Program-made: the position numbers and the translations under genes
Part shown: piece by piece, positions 1 to 11,183 of the stretch
Layout: each line of letters opens with the position of its first letter
How positions within the stretch are numbered: the first letter of the stretch is position 1
The notes under the pieces: model-generated
Seen by the model: only the letters and a program-made list of their open reading frames with translations
Databases searched by the model: none
Told to the model about the DNA's origin: nothing
Origin: Plicaturopsis crispa FD-325 SS-3
Lineage: Eukaryota > Basidiomycota > Agaricomycetes > Amylocorticiales > Amylocorticiaceae
Assembly (NCBI GenBank): GCA_000827205.1
Contig: KN832554.1
Location: 2,256,892 to 2,320,891 of the forward strand
Direction of reading: 5' to 3'
DNA: 64,000 nucleotides

Positions 1-1859
1 GAGGACGGGGACGCGATGACGGACGAGGTATGTATTCGCTAGTACAGTTTCACTATCTTCCAATGATTAACCTCCTCCGTAGACTTTGTTTCATTTGGCT
101 TCGGTGTCCAAAGCCTTTTTATCCACCTCGATGGGAATCCTTATGAACGACTTCGCCACTGGAAATAATGCAACGGCACTTCCGCCGGGCCTGGCAGAGT
201 TTACTTGGAAGACAAAACTGAAGGACATCCTGCCTGACGACTGGCAGCTGATGGACGAGTGGGCCAACAAATATTCGCGATATCCTGTCGCATGTGTCTG
301 GGCTTCCAAGGTACGAGGTTGCTGCGCAAATGGTGTGCCAAACGATGTTTATGGGAACGTCTATGCTAGACACGATTATTCGTACAGCCCGTTCGATACG
401 GCGTTGGATGCCATCCACCGGATGAAGTATCTCAGGCCAGCATACGAGCTTCGCGGACAATGGCATTACAATAACCAGGAAAGTCTTTGAGGTACTATGG
501 CACGGGCCCTCCACTTGTTGACATTTCACCATGGCACAGATGTATACGCTAGGCTCGTATATTATAGGGTTGTATTCTGGTAAACCCTACACGGAATTCG
601 TGAAGGACAGAATTATCACGCCGCTCAATATGTCGTCGACCACCTACTCTCTCGCCGCCGCGAAGGGGCAAGGGAAAATGACGCAAGCCTGGACACAGAC
701 TGGACGGCGAATCCCCCAGTGGCTCCCTGACGAACTGATGGATCTAAACGCTGGACCCGGTGGGGTCATCTCCAGTGCGGAGGATATGGTCAGCCCTCTT
801 TTCGTTCTGTTGTACGACGTACATTTTCTTACTACTTGGTGCGACAGGCCAAGTGGGTCAGCACGCTGCTCAACTCCGGTGTAAATGCCCGCACAAATGT
901 CACCGTCATCCCCAAGTCTGTTCTCGATGACGTTACCGCTGCCTATGCCGTAGCCGCATGGTCCTTTTCGCCTGATACACATTCCATCGCTGGCTACGGC
1001 ATGGGCTGGGCGCGTTACTCGTATCTCGACAACGAGGTGCGGCTCCAATTCTGAACTCGATAATACACCCATATGCTATAGCTAATTTCCGGATGGAATG
1101 TGGCAGATGGTGACACACTCCGGTGGTATACCTGGATTCTCTACCCTCGTAACATTTTCACCGACCAACAACCTCGGTGTCGTCGCGCTCGCAAATGCCA
1201 ACTCAAACGCTGCTGCCTTGCAAAACCTGACTCATACAATTTTTAGGCAGTTCTCCGGCGCTCATCCGGACATAGAAAGGTCAGGACGGTACTCCCTTCA
1301 GCGCCTTGCCCTGCGCTCATGATGAACTAGTCTCTCAGCAGCTTACACCGAGTTCATCGTGCCCGAGGTGCCGCATACTAGTAGCACATCGACTCCAGTG
1401 GTAGCTGCGGCCTCCCTTGCCGTTGACGCCTATGCTGGGACGTATAGCAATGCAGGATACGGTTCCTTCACGCTCTGCGCGCCGTCAGACACTTCGCATT
1501 ATTGCGCGCAAGTCGCGGAAGATTTTTCCGCCGTGGACGCCCAGCTTGAAACAGCCACTCAACGCGACCGACTGCAGGGGGCCTGGCCCCGCTACTGGTC
1601 GTCCCATATTCGATTCACGCACCATGACGCCGACAGGTTCAGCGTGGCTCTGCCGTTCCTGTTTCCACACGGGTATGGTGCGAACACGACGGCCTTCGCG
1701 GCGTATGACGAGGCTGTCGGGGTGTTTGCAGACTTTGTTGTTGAGGACGGTGAGGTCTTGGGGTTCGGTCTGTTTGGATTGACCGGGGGTGAGACGGAGC
1801 GGGAGCGCACAGAGAGGACTGTAGAAGCTAGGGCAGATGTTTGGTTTACGAAAGTATAA
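1..1859 (+). CDS. Serine beta-lactamase-like hydrolase, 5'-partial and apparently disrupted
   Basis: Class C beta-lactamase/penicillin-binding-protein-like serine hydrolase; fungal members are poorly characterised hydrolases or esterases. The first exon lies partly off the window. The exon from about 83 carries the SVSK (SxxK) nucleophile motif. WHYNNQ near 460-478 supplies the YxN motif and THSGG near 1112 the third motif. A C-terminal beta-rich domain ends at TAA 1857-1859. Two oddities are visible. Between DEWA and the family-typical ILSHVSGLPR stretch (about 255-305) the reading frame changes by one base. The intron expected after YNNQ (478) starts with GA instead of GT, and an in-frame TGA follows. 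Either the gene is decaying or the assembly has errors. The remaining introns (about 790-850, 1036-1107, near 1280) look normal. The family assignment is firm; function of the allele is doubtful. Confidence 0.7.
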
Positions 1860-2450
1860 CAGTGTGTAGTTATCGTGTACTGTGATCAGTGTACACAAAT
1901 CAGTTCTGTGTACTCTCATGAGACCGTGCCAGTTGGAGGGCAAAGTCGTCTATGGTCATCGTCGGGGCAAAACCGATTGCTCAAACTTGCCAGGCTCGCA
2001 GCTCCTTCATGACTATCATATTGAACTATCGCATGGCTGGAACGTGGGCGACACATTCCATGAGCGCAGGGCTCCTGCTGAACGTTGAACACGCGCAGGC
2101 TCGAAAACATTTATGAACATTTCCACAGCAGCAATATATCCGTCAACATCGAGGTCCTCCGGGGGCCCAGCGCTCGTTCGCTGGGTGAGTGTTTGATACA
2201 TCCCATAAGCCTCTCCACCCGACAAGTTGGATTGGATGTGCTGTGGCACGGGCGTGCATTTACAAACACCCCCGCCTCAGTAAAGGGAATTTGGTAGCGT
2301 TGGACGGCGGGACCAGATACCTTTCGTTTTGCGTACATATTTTATTCGCAACTTTCAATAACTGCGACCAAAAAATCAAGATAGACATCGTCCCAGGGAA
2401 GCTACTCTGGCTCTGGTTTGATCCTCTTGACGGCACCTAAAGTCAAACAA
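1860..2450. other. Intergenic, no gene seen
   Basis: This lies between two convergent genes. Only short open frames occur, with no consistent codon bias, so it is probably 3' untranslated sequence of both neighbours. Confidence 0.5.
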
Positions 2451-4300
2451 TTACAAAATCTTGAGATACACCCTCGCATAGGCACATCTGCACTCACGGT
2501 TTTCGTCTAGCTCCTCCTTTATCCGCTTGTATGGTCCAATAGCTACATCCAGTATGAGACCTAGCTGCGGGCATTGTAAAACGTGAAGGCCAGCTTACGA
2601 TTTCGCACACGAGGATCGCGGGAGAGACGAGTGTCATTCGAGGGTGCGGAGTCTTCACGTTTGACGAGCACTAGTAGGGCAGATGCGGTCAGAGAGGACA
2701 AGACTAGATGCACCTTCGACATCGATTACCATCGCGGGTGTGCGTATGCGCGGTAGCACTTGAGGGATTGGCATCTGCGGAGTCAGCGATCAGTCGGGCA
2801 TAGGTCGACGTACCAGCTGCGCAATATATAGATGTCTGGAGTTACCTTGCGGAGACTGAGAGGCCTGTAGTTGTGCAATAGCGTCCATCAAGTCTTGTGA
2901 CGGTGTATATTCTAGAGGCGGCACGTTAGCATGTCCAAAGCGAGCGAAGGAACTTGGGCATGGGTTACTTACCAGATGCTTGAGACGGTGCCTCTGAAGC
3001 CGGCTCCTTCTTGACGTGTACGTCCTGTTGAGCTGGGCTACGATGACCATCCGAGTATGATAGAGAGCTCTCTCGCCACGTACTCTCTGACAAATTGGGG
3101 CGTCGGAGCGTCGAAAGTGCTTCAATCAAAGCATCAGAGGGCTGATATGCCAATGCTAGTATGTTTTTTGAGTAAGACATATGATGAAGCAGATTCAAGA
3201 GCTTACCAGAAGCAGTCGATTCCTCTTGCTTGACGGCATCGCGTTGGTGACTATCCACTTGCTTGAGATGAAGTGTTGATTCGGAGTGCAGTAGTTGGCG
3301 AGCAAAGTCCTCTGAAGTGACCATGGGCTGATATCGAGAATAATCAGAGGGTAGAACAGCTTACCTTCTTCGTAGGGATCACGCTTATCTACCAGCAACG
3401 CGACCTCCTCCTCCTTTATTGCTGGCTCAAGCTTAACAGGAACTGGTGGTGAGGAAGTCTCGGCTAAGGGCTGAGGCGGAAGATGGCCTGGGCGCTCGTA
3501 AGGAGTGAAGAGCGACTTAGAAAGTCATGCTTTATCAGATGTATCATGCTAGCGGACATGCATGTATACTTACTTGTGATTGCTCCTGCGGTATGTGAGC
3601 CTCATCGTCGCGTGAAAGTACCGCTTGTGATGGTTCGGGAAGAGGTGGTGGTGAGGGTGTTCGCGTCCGAGAGGACGGAAGTCTTTTTGCCCCAAGGTTC
3701 ATTAGGGCGGACGAGGGTTCTGCCCAGCTTGCCGGAGGGTACGGCAATTTTACAGGAAACTTCAAGTCTTTCGGAGGCATACCACGATCGGGATAGACAT
3801 CCCCCCATCCACCTGAGAACAAGTGAGTCAGCCAAATGCCCGCTGCACGAGGACTACATGCATACGCTTGACTGGATCACCCATGTTGCGAAAATTATAT
3901 TGGAAGATGGAGGACGTGCCCTTCCAGCTGTGACCCAGAAACTTCTGCCAATGGTGCGCACCTAAAAAGGGCTCTACATTGACGCTGCGCGGAATCTGGA
4001 CGATGACGGTATCTCTCTGACGGAGGAAGGGTCTAAGGTGGGCCCTGCAAGGAAGATTGAACAAAAACTCACCGTGCCCGTGTAATAAATCGTCTCGACA
4101 CGAGCATCATCATCGTGATCGTCCCCATCCACATGAAACATGAATCTTAGCCATGTCGCGAGGGTATTCCAATGACGCTCGTCGCGTTGGTTAAGTTCCC
4201 CGACTTTCGGCCAGCACCAAGTCGGATTTCCGACGACGAGGAACTGGTAATCAGGGTCTTCGGGGTAGGGCGGCCCAGCCTTCTTCTTACCTTTGGCCAT
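2451..4300 (-). CDS. Uncharacterised protein with N-terminal domain shared with the GW/RGG gene
   Basis: I do not recognise this family. Splicing by eye gives about 10 exons and a protein of a little over 400 residues, starting MAKGKKKAGPPYPEDPDYQF at 4300. The N-terminal ~130 residues (TVIVQIPRSVNVEPFLGAHH, then WQKFL) resemble the N-terminus encoded at 14395 (MVVIEIERDFPRFKDLLGEH, then RWSEFL). Both genes also have a phase-1 intron just before a Gly-Trp pair. The rest is low-complexity and rich in Ser, Pro and Glu. It holds five short psi-K-x-E sites (VKLE, IKEE, VKQE, VKKE, VKRE) and two related segments, YQPSDALIEAL and YTPSQDLMDAI. The C-terminus is probably helical and ends in RVYLKIL at 2451. 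A nuclear role fits the SUMO-like sites, but that is inference. Internal exon joins from about 2780 to 2700 are the least certain. Confidence 0.65.
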
Positions 4301-4675
4301 GAGGGCAGATGGGAGCAGCCTGTGGGGTACCAGTGGATATTCGTCGATGCCCTTGCTACGCGACGGGCGGCTTTATTGACTTGTCGAGATATCGTTGGTG
4401 TTGCACGACGAGCTCAGGCTCCTGTGCACAATGCAGATGAACAATAACTTCAGAATTGCGCGGATCCTGATAGCTAATGCAGCCGCAGATTCAAAGTAAG
4501 TTCAGACGATGAGATTTGAAGACGGCAGCTGCAGTGGTGGTGAAGCTTCAAGCTCAAGGCGCGAGTCGGAGAATGTCCGCGAATGAAGTTGCTCCCGACT
4601 ATCATCTCCCTCGACGTTTTAAAGCTACTGGCCACTTGGCATTGTTCGACCGGGCCCAATCTAGTTCTAAGGAAA
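4301..4675. promoter_or_regulatory. Divergent promoter region
   Basis: Head-to-head spacing between the 2451-4300 gene and REX4. Open frames here are shadows with poor codon bias. No clear TATA element was seen. Confidence 0.4.
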
Positions 4676-5902
4676 ATGGCCAAGCCGTCGAAATCGTCTG
4701 GGACTGTCCCCTCTCAAAATTGGATGGCGTTGCAGAAGGTATGCCGTCGTGCAATCACCACTACTTTTCTCATTATTTTGCGCAGACGCTCAGCTCCTCC
4801 ACCTCCTCCACTACAAAATTCTCCAAGGATATCTCTGCTCGCAAACGGAGAAAGGTTGATACCGATGCTCAGATAGCGGGCCCCTCCCAGCCTCCGAACA
4901 GATTTATTCTCCCGCCTCCAGCTGAACCGACGAAAAAGAACGGCGAGTCCGTGGAGCTGTTACAGAAGATGGTCCGCGGTGAGATGGTGTACACGCCGAC
5001 TCAAGAGACGTGAGTCACATATAGATTCTGTCGATGATCCGTGCTCAAATGCGTCCAGGCCAGGAAAATTTGTGTCGATGGATTGCGAAATGGTGGGCGT
5101 AGGGATCGACGGCATCGAATCATCTCTTGCCCGCGTCAGTCTCGTCAACTTCTATGGCGTGGTATTATTGGATGAGTTCGTGCGCCAACGAGAGCGTGTG
5201 GTTGACTATCGGACACAGTTCAGTGGGGTGCGGGAGGAGGACATGATACGCGCGAAACCGTTTGATGAGGTGCAGAAACAGGTCGCAGATATTCTCGAGG
5301 ATCGGATATTGGTCGGGCACGCAGTACACAATGATTTGCATGTAAGTCATCTTGTCACATGCCACCCATATTTTCTGACACTGTACAGGCTTTGCTTTTG
5401 TCGCATCCCTGGCCACAGACACGGGACACTCAGTATTTCTCTGGAAAACACAAACTCACCAAGACAAGATTTCCCGCACTCAGGAACCTCGTGAAGCAAG
5501 AGATGGGCATGGTAATCCAGAGCGGGGAACATTCTAGTGTGCGTATCGCAGAGTCTGTTGTTTTGCCTTGTTGACACCGCCTCGTAGGTTACGGACGCTC
5601 GGGCGACGATGGCTATCTATCGGCTGCATCGAAAAGAATGGGAGAAGGGTCTCTCGACACTCACACCAGAACATCGGACGAAACGGAAGCGGCCAGCACA
5701 GAGTGACGACGACGAGGATACTCCGATACCAGGAGGTGGGAGGAAAGGCGTCAGCAGTGGGCTGTCAACCGTCATAAAACGAAAGGGTTCCAGTGTTGTC
5801 ACACGGAAGGGCACGAGCACGCAGGGGGACGGAGGTAAGAGCGATTGGTGGAAGGAATTAGGTGGGACTTCCAAGGGTTCAATGTCCCTGCGGTCAAGGT
5901 AG
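4676..5902 (+). CDS. REX4: RNA exonuclease 4 (DEDDh family)
   Basis: 3'-5' exoribonuclease of the Rex4/ISG20L2 group, which acts in nucleolar pre-rRNA processing. Exons are 4676-4738, 4786-5009, 5059-5341, 5389-5538 and 5588-5902, all with GT-AG introns and an intact frame. KFVSMDCEMVGVG gives the first DEDD Asp and Glu of ExoI. GHAVHNDLHALLLSHP gives ExoII. ExoIII is the VTDARATMAIYRLH segment with its downstream Asp; the usual EDA is replaced here by TDA preceding the helix. The N-terminus is basic and Ser/Lys-rich (ARKRRKV looks like a nuclear localisation signal). The C-terminal tail is Lys/Gly-rich. The start at 4676 is chosen because it opens a coherent first exon. Family assignment is strong; exact ortholog status is inferred from the central domain. 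Confidence 0.88.
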
Positions 5903-6592
5903 CGTTACTCCATCGGAGGTATCGTGATTGTTTGCTGTACATCCAGTGCTAATGATATATCTCTGAGGGAACGTGAATGGCATCCCGACATAATGCGTCG
6001 AGCGTCTGACAGACGAGCTCTTCGACTTGACGTTACTGCGCCGGAAAAAGTGCCTAACAGATGTCGCGTCTCCCCGCAATTAGATATTCGCGTCCCTCAG
6101 GTCTCCTTCCCGGTAAACGCTATTATCAGGCGTACCGCGGCATGTGTGTATCTGGACAGGTTCGGGCATACTTTTGCATGCAATTTGCTATCTGCCGCGA
6201 ATAAGTCTGGACTCATCGCTAGGTGACTGAACTTGAATCTTTTAGGAATATACGCATCAGCACTTTCTATTTTTTTCTTGACTCTTTGTGCCATTTGAAA
6301 GACTACTGAACTCCGTACCGACCTCGAGGCCAATTCGATCCTGCGTTACAGTATGTGGCGTCGTAGTTGACTGACTAGCAAGAAGCGCTCGAGCTTGAGT
6401 TGTTGAAAGCGAGGCGGACGATCCCAGCCTAGAGAAATAGCCCCTAACAAAGATCTTCCCTAAAAGGCAGTCTGAGGATCGCGTCAGTGGTTCGCAATCG
6501 CCACCGCGGCTTCACATGCGGCAAAATGGATAAATGCAGAACATCTCTTGGACTTATCCTCCACCCTGCTTGGACATAGAACCATTGGAACC
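5903..6592. other. Intergenic, no convincing gene
   Basis: The stretch separates REX4 from the carrier gene. A 78-codon minus-strand frame (6097-6333) starts plausibly (MAQRVKKKIE) but has AT-ending codons unlike the neighbouring genes and no homolog that I recognise. I treat the region as 3' UTR plus promoter. Confidence 0.45.
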
Positions 6593-8177
6593 ATGGGCTC
6601 TTTATCGACCGTGAACGAGATCCTAGCAGGAAGCGTCGGTGGTGCAGCACAAGTGCTCGTCGGGCAACCGTTGGACACTATCAAGACGCGCGCCCAAATT
6701 GCCCCCAGTTCAGTCTTCGTCTGCTTTGCACAATTTGCACAATGCTGAATCTACGTGAAATACTGCAGAGGGAATGTTTGTAAGTGCTGGAGGCTCGTTT
6801 GACTGAGGCATTTGATGTGGACGGCTGGCCTTTGAAGAAAGGGCCCATGGACATATTGGCGCAGACGCTCAGGAAGGAGGGATTTTTCGCATTATACAAA
6901 GGTTAGAGTCTATCATTCACGAGTTATCAATCTGAAGACGTGTGCAATACAGGAATGGCGAGTCCGCTTGCCGGAATAGCTGCAGTTAACTCCTTGCTTT
7001 TCGCCTCCTACGGAATTTCACGGCGGATAATATCGCCGTTTCCTCAGCTTTCTCTGAAAGAAACAGCATTAGCAGGCTCTATGGCTGGTGCTGCTAACGC
7101 GATCTTAGCTAGCCCAGGCAAGCATTTCACATCTCGTTCGCGCTTAGTTGACCGATTGACATTGCGACCATAGTTGAAATGTACAAGGTACGGATGCAAG
7201 GCCAGTATGGCGACGCGTCCGATAAACGCCTAAGGGTCATCATTAGTGAGATGTGGTCGGAATGGGGATTCCGTCGCGGGGTGATGCGTGGATATTGGGT
7301 ATACGCGACTTTCGATTATTCTTGAACACATCCACTGACCATACTGTAGGTAACCGTCGCCCGGGAGATACCTGCATACGCTGGGTATGTACCGAACACT
7401 CTCTTGAGGCATTGCCATTGACGTATGTGCACTCCTCAGATTCTATACAGGTGTGTTCGTAGACTTTGATCGGAAATCCGGAAGTGACTCAAGAGCTACC
7501 AGCCTTCGAATTCAGCAAAAGGAAATTCAGCAAGTCTTACGGTGACTCATTACCAGTGTGGACTCTCCTTGCCAGCGGTGCTACGGGTGGCGTGAGTCTC
7601 ATCGGTTGGTACGACATTATTCTCTATGCTGAGTTTGCATGTAGATTGCATATTGGTTAGCTTGCTATCCACTAGGTACGCTCATGGAATCTATATATTG
7701 TTGGCCCTGCTGACGAGGAGCTAACCGTTATTATAGACGTCGTAAAATCGCGTGTACAGCTTAGAACCACGCCGCCGACGGGTACTCCTGTGCAGTACAT
7801 TGCTCACGAGCTGAAGGCTATCGTTGCCGAGTCTGGATTGTGCGTTATTTCTTACCGATTGCCTCCGCGTTCTCTGATCCTCTCTATACAGTACTGGACT
7901 TTTCCGTGGACTGTCCCCATCATGTAAGTAATGCTATCAGTAGTATGCGCTTTCAATTCTGACAAGTCGTCGTTTTAAGTGATACGAAGGTAGGATCAAA
8001 GTCAACGTCTTTGAAGTGCAGCATACTAAAACCCTTTACAGCATACCCGCTGCCGCGAGTACTTTTGCAGCCTTCGAATTAACGAGAGGTAAGCAGACTC
8101 GTCTTCTCTTATTGCGACTTGATTTCATCCAAATGACATGGCATTCAGAGTATCTACGCGGGATAACAGGTATATAG
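6593..8177 (+). CDS. Mitochondrial carrier (SLC25 family)
   Basis: Inner-membrane metabolite carrier with three SLC25 repeats. Signature motifs are visible in each: PLDTIKTRAQ (repeat 1), SPVEMYKVRMQ (repeat 2, where the usual P-x-D becomes P-x-E) and YPLDVVKSRVQ (repeat 3). Sequence such as KGPMDILAQTLRKEG and MASPLAGIAAVNSLLFASYG follows the repeat-1 matrix loop and is typical of the carnitine/acylcarnitine-ornithine-YMC1 branch. The substrate cannot be assigned from sequence alone. At least ten exons are needed, including an 11-nt microexon at 7440-7450 that restores GFYTAFEFSKRK. The frame is intact to TAG at 8175-8177. Start 6593 is the ATG directly ahead of the first transmembrane helix. 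Confidence 0.85.
7440..7450 (+). other. 11-nt microexon of the mitochondrial carrier
   Basis: ATTCTATACAG lies between an AG acceptor (7438-7439) and a GTGTGT donor (7451). It is needed to join YAG to AFEFSKRKF in frame (YAGFYTAFEF). Confidence 0.7.
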
Positions 8178-8456
8178 CATATCAACGAATATATATGTCA
8201 TAGACGCAATCGAGGAGCGTGCTGTTTCTCGTACAGGATGAATGGCTGCTTTCTGCCTAAATTCAGCTCTTCTTCAGTCCTCATTTTAAGCTCCCATCGA
8301 TGCTAGGAATATTGCAAACTCGTCATTGTCGTTGACCCGGAGAAAAACAACGCCGATAGGAGGAAACCTCGCTTTATAACATACGGGAACGCAAAATTGC
8401 TTGGAAGTATGGATGGATACGGGCTAATGCTACCTGCCGTATGGCATCGTGGAGCA

Positions 8457-8963
8457 TTATTGTGGACCATTTGCCTTTAGCTCTGGTGGGATATTACCCG
8501 TCTGAACCCGATCCTCGTTAGGTTGGGATTGATGACCTCGATGAACTAAAAGTACATACGGATGCTCCGGAAACGATATCAACAGTGCCATTCGCACCCG
8601 CCGCTCCGACCTTCGAGTCTTGTCCCTGTGCAAATCGATCAGCTCCATGCAACCACGACGAGCCCGACGGAAAACGATTTCATACCTTGCCTTTATTATT
8701 TATAGCATCAGCGGCGCTCGCTCCCTCTCCTGGCGTGTCCGGAAGAGTGTATGAATCCTTGGTGACAGGCGCGTTCTGGAATGCGGACGGCTCAACGCGG
8801 ACACCTGTTGATTGCGGTACGCCTGTGCCTTTAGCTATGCGTGCGACATTGCACATTAGATGTGGGCCGTGGTTCTATATGAATGCTGCGCACCTTGCGC
8901 TTCCTTCTTGAGCTGCTTATCCGATGCAATTGACGCGTCGGGTGCTGCTTTCGATGGGGCCAT
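8457..8963 (-). CDS. Small hydrophilic protein of unknown function (108 aa)
   Basis: I do not recognise this family. It is visible only after splicing five short exons on the minus strand: 8894-8963, 8686-8834, 8560-8625 and 8457-8501, with GT-AG introns at 8835-8893, 8626-8685 and 8502-8559. The product is about 108 residues: MAPSKAAPDASIASDKQLKK, a middle part with AFQNAPVTKDSYTLPDTPGE, and the end GNIPPELKANGPQ. It is Ala/Gly/Asp/Lys-rich, has no Cys and no transmembrane segment, and is probably disordered. All joins are in frame and no stop interrupts them, which chance rarely gives across three introns. A TTTAAATA box at about 9033-9042 sits 70-80 nt upstream on the same strand. (Four exons, three introns.). 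Confidence 0.65.
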
Positions 8964-9626
8964 GGTCGAGAGTTGTTGTGCGAGGTTTCAAATGATGTAT
9001 GGGTGGGTTGTGTCTTGACACTAGTGCTCGAGAGCTGAGGTATTTAAAGGCTACCATGGTGGGTGTGGCTCGTGGGCGGGTGGAATATATGACGCATTGT
9101 ATGCGTACGCCATGCCACCATGACTTTTGCATGACTTCACTCATGCCGTGAGACGTGCGTTACAGTGTGCCACAACGTCCACTCACCTACTTACAGCCAG
9201 GTGCCTGTACTAGCTTGTAACTGGCTTGTAAAGTAGTCCGACTACTCAATCTCTCCATTCAGCGCTCAGCAATGACGATTGTGTAATCTCCCGGAAATTA
9301 CACAGCGAGGATCTCTGCGCATGCGCCCCGCCGTCGCATGAATCGATCCGCATCCGCCAGCTCACGAAGTCCAGTGGCAGTCGGCCAAGATTCAAAACCA
9401 GGTGCAAGCAAAGCAGAGTGTCGTCTTGAATGCCTGTCAGATTGAAGGAAAAGAAAAGCAAAGCAGCGAATGAGAGTTGAGCCATTCGGATGTCGAACAT
9501 TTCTAAACAGTCGCGTCATTTCCGACCTTGCCGGTGTACTTGTATAATATCGATAACTTTTGAGAGCTCTCTTGCCTCTCGCAGTCCCAACGACCTCTAT
9601 TGCACCTTTAGCAGATACTTACTACG
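8964..9626. promoter_or_regulatory. Divergent promoter region
   Basis: Lies between the 8457-8963 gene and acireductone dioxygenase. A TATA-like TTTAAATA is read on the minus strand at about 9033-9042. Open frames near 9246-9519 overlap in several frames and lack codon bias, so I do not call a gene. Confidence 0.45.
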
Positions 9627-10376
9627 ATGCGCGCCTACTATTTTGACAACATTCCCGGTGACCAGCGTCTCGCGCACGATTCTGGCAAAGAAGTACCCCG
9701 GTCTACGCTAGACAAGATCGGCGTCAAGTTCTGGGACATTCCCGTGGAGGGCCACGAGCCCAAGCTCGATGCTGTCGCAGCGGAGCAAGGCTACAAGAAT
9801 CGCGACTTGATCAACGTCTCGAAGGAAGGATTGGGCGATGTGAGCGTCTACAGACTCGATCTCCGGGGAGATGCTAAACTTGTGGCGCCGCAGGTGTACG
9901 AGGAGAAAATAAAGGGTTTTTTCCAAGAGTGCGCTCCCATTCTCTATTTATGCTAGTTCTTCATGATTTATGTATCGGATAGGCACATGCACGAGGATGA
10001 AGAAATCCGGTACATTCTTGCTGGCAGCGGATTCTTCGGTACGTCGAATACGCACAACCTTCATCCCAGCTAACCGACACCGCCCACAGATGTCCGGGAA
10101 GCACCCACGGATTCATGGATCCGCCTCTTGGTCCAGCCCGGAGACCTGCTCGTAATCCCCGCCGGCATTTACCACCGTTTTACCCTGGACGAGAACAACA
10201 CCATCAAGGCCGTTCGCCTGTTCAAAGTACGTTCTCCGCACCCCAAAACTTCGTAAAGTCGCTCATGTGCCAATCGGTTAGGATGAGCCAAAATGGATCC
10301 CGTATAACAGGGGCCACGAAACAGACGTGAATGAGTACCGGATTGATTACCTGCGGAGCATCGGGGTGGGCGCATA
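9627..10376 (+). CDS. ADI1: Acireductone dioxygenase
   Basis: Cupin-fold enzyme of the methionine salvage pathway; it oxidises acireductone to 2-keto-4-methylthiobutyrate (Fe form). Exons are 9627-9928, 9983-10038, 10090-10226 and 10282-10376. The start [14 protein letters not shown] is family-typical. Metal ligands are visible in [15 protein letters not shown] (two His and a Glu) and the second cupin motif, [12 protein letters not shown] (third His). The C-terminus is [13 protein letters not shown]. Length (about 195 aa) matches fungal homologs. The frame is intact and the enzyme should be active and cytosolic. The call is secure. Confidence 0.95.
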
Positions 10377-10746
10377 AACGACTGAACGGCCAAATTCAGT
10401 AACCCTTAATCTATGTATCGGTATGTCTAGCGGAGAGGAATGTATGTATGAAGCGTTGTAAGCTAATGACTTTGGATCCAACGTCGGACGTGGGTAACAC
10501 ACACTTGGACTGATGCTGCTCAAGCGCTCAAGCGCTCAAGCTCTCAAGTAGCACCCGCAAGATGGGCAGCAATTGAAAAAATCGGCACACACATTGACCA
10601 TCAGCGCTGCATCAGCCTCGTCTCGTTTTCGGAGGTGGTGCACCGATGATATTTTCCATTATTTATGAGACGCCATCGATCTTCATAAGCATATAGCTCA
10701 TCCCATCCCTACCTCTACCACTGGCAGAACCGTCTACCTAGCCATA
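10377..10746. other. Intergenic between ADI1 and the cupin gene
   Basis: No gene seen. It contains a short tandem array (separate entry) and presumably the cupin promoter. Confidence 0.4.
10518..10548 (+). repeat. Short tandem repeat (9-mer, about 3.4 copies)
   Basis: GCTCAAGCG is repeated head to tail; the last copy is imperfect. Confidence 0.7.
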
Positions 10747-11183
10747 ATGCCAAAACCCACACTCGAGTTCTTTCCCACCGACTCATCATCCGTACCCACG
10801 ACGCCCCTCTCCCCGGAATCACCTATCACTGAGCGCATCCTCTCCTTCGACCCCGACACCGGCGACAAAACGGCCATCCAGGTCTGCCCCCCGAACTACG
10901 CATGGGGCCCGCCCCTCCCCGAGCGCGTGACACACACCTACTGGGAGGAGGTATACATCATCCGGGGCGGCTTGACGGACTTGGGGCTGGGGAAGACATG
11001 GAAGGCGGGGATGTACTGCTGTCGGCGTAAGTGCTTGTTATATTGTGCGCTGAAGGGGTGGGTTGGACTCACCGAGCTCACGTTGGCGTAGCACCGGGAA
11101 TGCCGCATGGCCCGTACACCACGGGCGACGAGGAGTGCGAGCAGCTGGTCATCAATAGACACGAACCTATGCCCAAAAAATAG
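10747..11183 (+). CDS. Small single-domain cupin protein
   Basis: Two exons (10747-11026 and 11092-11183) give about 123 residues. The middle is a conserved single cupin: TYWEEVYIIRGGLTDLG forms motif 1 and PPGMPHGPY forms motif 2, so this is the ChrR-like/metal-binding single-domain cupin type. Motif 1 is unusual in that it lacks the paired His, leaving Glu residues as possible ligands. The N-terminal 35 residues are Pro/Ser-rich. It stands next to another cupin enzyme (ADI1), but similarity is limited to the fold. The substrate is unknown. The splice CGGC|GTAAGT to GTAG|CACCGG restores RPPGMPHG exactly. Confidence 0.8.

Noticed and set aside
6097-6333. 78-codon minus frame beginning MAQRVKKKIE
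   Set aside because: Looked like a small basic protein, but has AT-ending codons, no splice sites and no known relative.
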